64,000 nt of DNA from Compostimonas suwonensis (GTDB lineage: Bacteria > Actinomycetota > Actinomycetes > Actinomycetales > Microbacteriaceae), in the NCBI RefSeq assembly GCF_002797855.1, contig NZ_PGFB01000002.1:620001-684000 (forward strand), given 5' to 3'. Below the pieces are notes generated by a model. That model was given only the letters and a program-made list of their open reading frames with translations. It did no database searches and was not told the origin of the DNA. The translations under genes and the position numbers were made by a program. Position 1 is the first letter of the stretch. Each line of letters opens with the position of its first letter. This document shows positions 59,548-64,000 of this stretch, one piece after another.

Positions 59548-59564
59548 ACTTCTGAGGTGTGCGG

Positions 59565-60203
59565 ATGACATTCGAGCCGATGAGCGACGCGGCTTTGCTC
59601 ACCCTCGCCGAGAACGGCGACGAGGGTGCCTTCGCCACGCTCTTCGACCGCTACCGCGACCGCGTCTACTATGCGGCACGACGTCTCATCGACAACTCGA
59701 CCGACGCCGAGGACGTGACCGCGATGGTCTTCCTGGAGGCCTGGCGCGGCCGTCGGAAGATGATCGTGATCAACGGCTCGCTGCTGCCCTGGCTGCTCAC
59801 CACGACGCTCAACGTGGCCCGGAACGCACGGCGGTCGAAGGCCCGCTACCGGGTGTTCCTCGACTCGCTGCCCGACCCGGGCCACGCCCCCGACCATGCC
59901 GACGACGTCGCGGCGTCCGTCGACAGGGTTCGCGGCGCCGATCCCCTGGCTCAGGCTTTCCGGTCCCTCAGCAAGAACGACCAGCTGATCCTGCTGCTCT
60001 GCGTCGTCGAGGAGCTGAGAGTGCAGGATGCCGCGGCCTACCTCGGCGTGCCCGAGGGCACGGTGAAGTCACGGCTCTCCCGCGCCAAGAACCGTCTGCG
60101 GCTCGCCGTGCTGCAGAGGCGCGGCGCGAGCGCCGCCCCTGCAGACGCCTCCGCCATCACCACTGCCGCCACTGAGGAAGCCGAGGGGAGCGTGACATCA
60201 TGA
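59565..60203 (+). CDS. ECF RNA polymerase sigma factor (copy B)
   Basis: 212 residues from the ATG at 59565 (GAGG seven bases upstream). Region 2: TDAEDVTAMVFLEAWRGR with LLPWLLTTTLNVARN; region 4: LRVQDAAAYLGVPEGTVKSRLSRAKNRLR; a 30-residue Ala/Thr-rich tail. The next gene starts inside its stop (ATGA). Together with the GGAAC/CGGAC promoter in front, this is an autoregulated sigma factor. It is only moderately similar to the copy at 46345, so the duplication is old or the two were acquired separately. Confidence 0.88.
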   Translation: MTFEPMSDAALLTLAENGDEGAFATLFDRYRDRVYYAARRLIDNSTDAEDVTAMVFLEAWRGRRKMIVINGSLLPWLLTTTLNVARNARRSKARYRVFLDSLPDPGHAPDHADDVAASVDRVRGADPLAQAFRSLSKNDQLILLLCVVEELRVQDAAAYLGVPEGTVKSRLSRAKNRLRLAVLQRRGASAAPADASAITTAATEEAEGSVTS

Positions 60204-60751
60204 CCGATTACCTGAACGATGAGCGCGACTTCGCGCCGTTCGACGAGGCCCGGGGCGACGCCATCCGCACCGCGCTCATGGCGCACGTGGCCGAGGGCGC
60301 GAAGAAGCCCGCCCGCAAGCGCCGGCGCATCATCACGATCGTCGTGCCCTCCGTGCTCCTCGCGATCGCCGTGACGGGTGCGACCCTCTGGCTCGTGAAG
60401 CCCGTGACCGACCAGGGCGCCGTGCACTGCTTCGCGCGGGCGGAGATCGACTGGTTCGGCGGGTTCCCGGGAGCCACGGTCTCCGCCGCCGCCCCGAACG
60501 CCGAGCAGGTGCCCGTCGACGATGCCATCGCCCTGTGCACCCAGGTGTGGAAAGACGGGCTCCTCGACCCGGAGGTCGCCGACGGCACCCCACAGGGCCC
60601 CGACGGGCGGCCGATCGTGAACGAGCGGCGCGACAGCCCTGTTCCCGACCCGTTGACCGTGTGCGTCATGCGCGACGGCACGGCGGCCGTGCTGCCGGGG
60701 CCGGCGACGATCTGCAGCCGGGCGGGACTGGCCTCGAGGCAGGAGCGATGA
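60200..60751 (+). CDS. Sigma-linked single-pass membrane protein with four conserved Cys (copy B)
   Basis: 183 residues. Cytoplasmic head (1-43), membrane helix (44-66), extracytoplasmic domain with Cys77, 113, 155 and 172. The head FDEARGDAIRTALMAHVAEGAKK may hold the sigma factor. Every cysteine has a counterpart in the protein at 45863-46348, and the flanking words agree (CTQVWKDGLL against CGTLWKAGIL; PDPLTVCVMRDGTAAVLP against PNLTLCVRPDNTLAVFP). Without the ZAS zinc motif it is not a standard anti-sigma factor. Two disulfides outside the membrane are expected. Confidence 0.75.
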   Translation: MTDYLNDERDFAPFDEARGDAIRTALMAHVAEGAKKPARKRRRIITIVVPSVLLAIAVTGATLWLVKPVTDQGAVHCFARAEIDWFGGFPGATVSAAAPNAEQVPVDDAIALCTQVWKDGLLDPEVADGTPQGPDGRPIVNERRDSPVPDPLTVCVMRDGTAAVLPGPATICSRAGLASRQER

Positions 60752-60795
60752 CGAGGGGGCGGCGATCCGGCCGCGGCCCCCTCGCCACCGGGCGG

Positions 60796-61446
60796 TCAGC
60801 TCTGACGGAACACGATCGAGCTCGTCGCGTCGTTCAGTCCGCCCATGCCGGAGCAGTACTGGTTGCAGCTGACGGACGAGCCGGTGTAGCTCGTGCCCTC
60901 GTAGTGCTGGCTGCGGCATCCCGCGTAGGCGTCGGCGGAGCTGACGCGGTTGTCCCACCCCGACAGCATCGACGGGAACCCGTAGGTGGTTCCGCCGCCG
61001 CACCCCGAGCCCGAGCTGCCGTACAGGTACCAGCTCGCACCGCCTCGGGCGGCATCGGCGTACTCGATGCCGAGGAGCACGCTCGCAGCCGGGGCGACGA
61101 GCGCACGAGCCCGAGAGCCGGTGCCCACCGCATCCGAGCCGTCGTTGAACGCGTCGATCTGGGCGCGGGTGAGCGGGCCGTCGACGACGAGCCCGGTGAC
61201 GAACTCGATCGCGGCCTCTTCGCTCGAGAAGCAGTCGATGTCGACCGGACGGACGGACGCGGCGCGCGCCTCGGACGCGGGCACCCCCGCCGCGCAGACG
61301 GCGGAGTCCGCCGCAGCCGTGATGCTGCCGGCGGGCATCGTGCCGGCCTGCTCCGCGGCGTTCGCCGGCGCGGTGCCGCCAAGGGACATGACGACGATCG
61401 CGGCGGCTACGGCCGCGGGCGTGAGGGATCTTCTGAACCTGAACAT
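60796..61446 (-). CDS. Secreted beta/gamma-crystallin-like protein (copy B)
   Basis: 216 residues from the ATG at 61446. Signal peptide (1-30, ending APANAAEQ), an N-terminal region with two cysteines (around 51 and 71), and a C-terminal crystallin-like domain (about 145-216) with SGWDNRVSSADAYAGC and YEGTSYTGSSVSC; four further cysteines suggest disulfides. Relative of the 47172 protein. A minus-strand GGAAC/CGGAC promoter at 61512-61535 precedes it, so the adjacent sigma factor probably drives it. Crystallin-fold secreted proteins include peptidase inhibitors (I36) and killer-toxin-like proteins; the role here is unknown. Confidence 0.7.
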   Translation of the reverse strand: MFRFRRSLTPAAVAAAIVVMSLGGTAPANAAEQAGTMPAGSITAAADSAVCAAGVPASEARAASVRPVDIDCFSSEEAAIEFVTGLVVDGPLTRAQIDAFNDGSDAVGTGSRARALVAPAASVLLGIEYADAARGGASWYLYGSSGSGCGGGTTYGFPSMLSGWDNRVSSADAYAGCRSQHYEGTSYTGSSVSCNQYCSGMGGLNDATSSIVFRQS

Positions 61447-61511
61447 GGTGTGCTCTGCCTTTCGTTGACGCGTGACACGACGGCCGCAGATGCGGCCGTC
61501 ACTCTGTGAGT

Positions 61512-61535
61512 GTCCGAAAGCCGCGGAATCGTTCC
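61512..61535 (-). promoter_or_regulatory. ECF-type promoter of the crystallin-like gene
   Basis: On the minus strand GGAACGATTCCG (from 61535) and CGGACA (from 61516), again 19 bases start to start. It gives a 5' leader of about 60 bases before the ATG at 61446. Confidence 0.75.
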
Positions 61536-61666
61536 CTTTTTCAGCCGGCACTCAGGTCGCCGGCTCGGAGGGACCCGCGCCGGGCTTCCCCGAACGGCGC
61601 GCGGCGGAGACGAACGACATAGGTGAACGGCCGGTTAACCGACCGACGATTTTCTTTGCGAGAAGG

Positions 61667-61690
61667 GGAACCTTTTCCGGCACTGCGGAC
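61667..61690 (+). promoter_or_regulatory. ECF-type promoter of the 89-residue protein
   Basis: GGAACCTTTTCCGG (from 61667) and CGGACA (from 61686), 19 bases start to start. The ATG at 61701 follows the CGGAC by only 10 bases, so transcription should start at or next to the start codon and the mRNA is probably leaderless. Confidence 0.75.
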
Positions 61691-61700
61691 ATTCATCGAT

Positions 61701-61970
61701 ATGGAGCACACATACGAAGCCACGTCCGAAGCAGAACCCACCCATGCGCCCCGAGGCGCGGAGCCCGATGAGGCCCGCAGACGTCTCGCGCGCGAGCTCG
61801 ACGAGAACGTGGCGCGCCGGCTCGCGCTGGCCGCGCAGAAGCTCGAAGAGCTCACCCTTCGGCAGAAGTGGGAGGACCGCGCCGAGCCGAGCGGCCTCGA
61901 CGAGGTGACGGCGGCTCTCCGAGACGCCTTGAGACGGGTGCAGGAGATCTCCGCGACCATCCGGGGCTGA
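61701..61970 (+). CDS. Stand-alone HisKA_3-like dimerization domain without phospho-acceptor His
   Basis: 89 residues. After a 25-residue acidic head, EARRRLARELDENVARRLAL followed by LEEL and, 20 residues on, a second helix ending RVQEISATIRG, reads like the two helices of a HisKA_3 dimerization domain (RRRIARELHDxVxQRL). The phospho-acceptor His is Asp34 and no ATPase domain follows. It could form hetero-dimers with a NarL-type kinase such as that at 57791 and block it, or act as another helical adaptor. Its start sits on an ECF-type promoter and is probably leaderless. Confidence 0.65.
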   Translation: MEHTYEATSEAEPTHAPRGAEPDEARRRLARELDENVARRLALAAQKLEELTLRQKWEDRAEPSGLDEVTAALRDALRRVQEISATIRG

Positions 61971-62014
61971 CGAACACGCGAACACGGCAGCGGGCGGGCC
62001 TCGGCGAGCTCAGC

Positions 62015-62602
62015 TCACGGCGCCGAGGTGCCCTCCGGTGCGGCATCCGCGTCTTCTCCCTCGCGCGCGGCGGCAGCACCGTCGGGCGCCCGCAACGGGA
62101 TGCCCCGCAGAGCCGCGATGAAGAGGATGACGACGCCCACGACGATCGCGATGTCGGCGACGTTGCCGATGAAGAAGTTCGCGTAGGCGATGAAGTCGAC
62201 CACGTGCCCCTGGCCGAAGGCGGGCGGGCGCAGCAGGCGGTCGCCGAAGTGGGTCGCGGCCCCGCCGAGCACGAGGCCGAGGCCCACGGCCCAGACCGTC
62301 GAGCCCACGCGCCAGGCGAGCCAGACGAGGAGCACGGCGACCACACCGGTGACGATCGTGAAGACCCAGGTGACGCCCGTGCCCGTCGAGAAGGCGGCCC
62401 CGGGGTTGTAGACGAGCTGGAGGCCCAGGAGGTCGCCCAGCAGCGCGACCCGGCCGCTGCCGCTCAGTGCGCTCACCGCCCACCACTTGCTCAGCTGATC
62501 GGCGAGCACCACGACGACACCGATGGCGATCGTCCACCAGAACAGCCGGTGACCGGCGCGCCGCGGCTCGCTGTCGTGCGTTTCAGGGCTCGGATCGACC
62601 AC
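62015..62602 (-). CDS. lspA: Lipoprotein signal peptidase (signal peptidase II)
   Basis: 195 residues from a GTG at 62602 with AAGGAAACC upstream. Four helices; the family motifs are DQLSKWWAV, VYNPGAAFS, the first catalytic Asp in FGDRLLRPP and the second in FIGNVADIAIV. The usual GGALGNLxDR reads GGAATHFGDR: the conserved Asn before the catalytic Asp region is His. The acidic Ala-rich tail is typical of actinobacterial copies. It removes signal peptides from prolipoproteins after lipid attachment. Confidence 0.9.
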   Translation of the reverse strand: MVDPSPETHDSEPRRAGHRLFWWTIAIGVVVVLADQLSKWWAVSALSGSGRVALLGDLLGLQLVYNPGAAFSTGTGVTWVFTIVTGVVAVLLVWLAWRVGSTVWAVGLGLVLGGAATHFGDRLLRPPAFGQGHVVDFIAYANFFIGNVADIAIVVGVVILFIAALRGIPLRAPDGAAAAREGEDADAAPEGTSAP

Positions 62603-62679
62603 GTTCGCTGGTTTCCTTCCGTCGGGAATTCCAGCTTCCCACACGGGAGGCCCGTGCGAACGCGGTCTGCTCCGCGCTG

Positions 62680-63102
62680 TTACGCCGGGGCGCCGGCGAT
62701 GTTGATCATCCAGCTGACGCCGAACCGGTCGACGCACATGCCGAAGCTGTCGCCCCACGGAGCCGTCTCCAACGGCAGGGTGACCTGGCCGCCCTCGGAC
62801 AGCTTGCTCCAGTAGCCGCGCAGCTCCGCGTCGTCATCGTGCTCGCCACTGAGGGAGACCGAGTAGTTGCTGCCGGGGGTGTAGTCCATGCTGTTGGGCG
62901 TGTCCGACGCCATCAGCACGAGGCCGCTGTCGGTCTCCAGCACGGAGTGCATGATCTTGTCGAGCTCGGCCGGGTCTTCGCTGGCGTGGAACTCCCCGAA
63001 GGTGCTGCGGGTGAGCGTGCCTCCGAAGACCGACTGGTAGAAGTCCATCGCGTCTTTCGCCGTGTCGCGGAATCCGAGATAGGGGTTGAGACGAGTACTC
63101 AT
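62680..63102 (-). CDS. VOC-fold (PhnB/glyoxalase-like) protein
   Basis: 140 residues, GAGGAG before the ATG. NPYLGFRDTAKDAMDFYQSVFGG opens the family of PhnB/3-demethylubiquinone-like VOC proteins, and DRFGVSWMIN closes it. Two beta-alpha-beta-beta-beta modules are expected. There is no specific metal or substrate motif I can assign; many homologues are uncharacterised. It is monocistronic. Confidence 0.88.
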   Translation of the reverse strand: MSTRLNPYLGFRDTAKDAMDFYQSVFGGTLTRSTFGEFHASEDPAELDKIMHSVLETDSGLVLMASDTPNSMDYTPGSNYSVSLSGEHDDDAELRGYWSKLSEGGQVTLPLETAPWGDSFGMCVDRFGVSWMINIAGAPA

Positions 63103-63220
63103 GGTCTGATCTCCTCGCTGTTCAGGATGTTGTGCTCCGATTATCGACCTGTGTCCAGGCGAGCGCGAGCCCCCGAACCCGTATCGACGAGCCGCTGAGC
63201 CCGGGCTGATCGCGGAGGGG

Positions 63221-64000
63221 CTACGGCAGCGCCGAGGCGCCGAGCTCCTCTGCGATCGCCGCGCCCAGCTCCGCCGTCGTGCCCGTGCCGCCGATATCGG
63301 GGGTGAGAGGCGATCTCCGGGCACCCTTCGCGAGCACGGCCTCGATCGCGCTGACCACGGCTGCTGCGGCATCCTCGTGGCCGAGATGCTCGAGCATCAT
63401 CGCTCCCGACCAGATCTGGCCGATCGGGTTCGCGATACCCCGGCCCGCGATGTCGGGCGCCGAGCCGTGCACGGGCTCGAACAGGCTCGGGAACTCGCGC
63501 GAGGGGTTGATATTGGCGCTCGGTGCGACCCCGATCGTTCCCGTACAGGCAGGCCCCAGATCGGACAGGATGTCACCGAAGAGGTTGCTCGCCACGACGA
63601 CATCGAAACGGTCGGGGTGCAGCACGAAGTTCGCCGTGAGGATGTCGATGTGGTACTGATCGAGCCGCACCTCGGGAAAGCGGCGTCCCGCCTCTCTCAC
63701 CCGCGAGTCCCACCAGGGCATCGTTATGGAGATCCCGTTGCTCTTCGTCGCGCTCGTGAGGTGGCGCGCCGGGCGCCTGTCGGCGAGTTCGAAGGCGAAG
63801 TCGAGGATGCGGTCCACGCCCGTGCGGCTCATGACCGTCTCCTGCAGCACGACCTCGCGATCGGTGCCTTCGAACATGATGCCTCCGACGCTCGAGTACT
63901 CCCCCTCGGTGTTCTCGCGCACGACGTAGAAGTCGATGTCCCCAGGTTCGCGCCCGGCGAGCGGGCTCGGGATGCCGGGCATCAGCCGGCACGGGCGCAG
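63221..64000 (-). CDS. Tartrate/isopropylmalate dehydrogenase family enzyme, 5' truncated by the window
   Basis: The 259 residues visible are the C-terminal two thirds of an NAD-dependent beta-decarboxylating dehydrogenase. FYVVRENTEGEYSSVGG is the tartrate-dehydrogenase/TtuC-like form of the RENTEG motif; LDQYHIDILTANFV supplies the active-site Tyr-His region, ASNLFGDILSDLG the metal-binding Asp residues, and FEPVHGSAPDIAGRGIANP the NAD pocket. Tartrate, D-malate or isopropylmalate are possible substrates; the N-terminal specificity region is mostly outside the window. Confidence 0.88.
   Translation of the reverse strand: MRPCRLMPGIPSPLAGREPGDIDFYVVRENTEGEYSSVGGIMFEGTDREVVLQETVMSRTGVDRILDFAFELADRRPARHLTSATKSNGISITMPWWDSRVREAGRRFPEVRLDQYHIDILTANFVLHPDRFDVVVASNLFGDILSDLGPACTGTIGVAPSANINPSREFPSLFEPVHGSAPDIAGRGIANPIGQIWSGAMMLEHLGHEDAAAAVVSAIEAVLAKGARRSPLTPDIGGTGTTAELGAAIAEELGASALP

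Larger units (their letters stand above)
59057..59564. other. Intergenic region between the sensor kinase and the ECF sigma gene
   Basis: 508 bases between divergent genes. It contains GGATGCC/GGATGCG tandem repeats (about 59195-59228), a GAGTGTCGAG repeat (59228-59251), a perfect 12-bp hairpin GAGAAGGGCCGC (59250-59261)/GCGGCCCTTCTC (59277-59288), a minus-strand ECF-type promoter (59389-59412) and the plus-strand ECF promoter of the sigma gene (59524-59547). No protein gene is convincing. A transcript of about 130 bases from the minus-strand promoter to the hairpin would be possible. Confidence 0.6.

Overview
This is a high-GC actinobacterial chromosome segment. Third positions are strongly G/C, genes are often joined by ATGA or GTGA overlaps, and the gene families (LtrA, class-E-type sortase folds, PASTA kinase, very large Ig-like proteins, LAXTG-type sorting signals) point to Microbacteriaceae or a close relative. 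The genus cannot be fixed from the sequence alone.

Layout. 1-2000: end of an FGE/SUMF1-domain gene, an LtrA membrane protein and a decayed ECF41-type sigma factor tail. 2021-5401: a DUF4386 membrane protein divergent from a NarL-type sensor kinase/response regulator pair. 5485-17939: an integrative mobilizable element at tRNA-Glu(CTC). Its att cores are at 5534-5568 and inside the tRNA (17905-17939). It carries a tyrosine integrase, an excisionase-like protein, a MobF (TrwC/TraA) relaxase, a zeta toxin/antitoxin pair, an SdpR/SdpI-like pair and a DUF2975/Xre pair, but no coupling protein or type IV secretion genes. A 3' scrap of a second integrase directly abuts the left att core, so two elements once stood in tandem. 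18046-21250: lipid-kinase-like protein, metallo-beta-lactamase-fold hydrolase and glutamate decarboxylase, with a perfect 19-bp inverted repeat between the last two. 21378-27897: a 1846-residue GH95 alpha-L-fucosidase-type surface enzyme ending in an LAXTG-like sorting signal, next to a sortase-like protein with a complete His/Cys/Arg set.

28185-45405 is a colinear minus-strand gene cluster that mixes a Pst-type phosphate transporter (pstC, pstA, pstS, pstB and two further PstS-like proteins, one of 908 residues) with a cell-surface set: a WxL-domain-like protein, a DUF916 (WxL-interacting) protein, an Ig-like membrane protein and a sortase fold that has lost its catalytic residues. A PASTA Ser/Thr kinase and a lytic transglycosylase follow. 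PHO-box-like repeats lie upstream. PstB carries an odd repetitive 114-residue N-terminal extension. I read this as a phosphate-regulated surface display and uptake complex.

45863-47741 and 59524-61970 hold two copies of one module: an ECF sigma factor, a single-pass membrane protein with four conserved cysteines, and a secreted beta/gamma-crystallin-like protein. In the second copy, four promoter sequences with GGAAC and CGGAC at identical 19-nt spacing precede the sigma gene, the crystallin-like gene, an 89-residue stand-alone kinase-dimerization-domain protein whose phospho-acceptor His is Asp, and a possible small transcript. This looks like a small autoregulated cell-envelope stress regulon and is, with the pst/WxL locus, the best candidate for an undescribed system.

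The rest: a 1944-residue Ig-like/FN3 protein (47761-53595), a dienelactone hydrolase, a gamma-butyrolactone-receptor-like TetR regulator, acetolactate decarboxylase, a decayed SDR gene, a second NarL-type two-component pair (57108-59056), lspA, a VOC/PhnB-like protein and the 3' part of a tartrate/isopropylmalate dehydrogenase-family gene.
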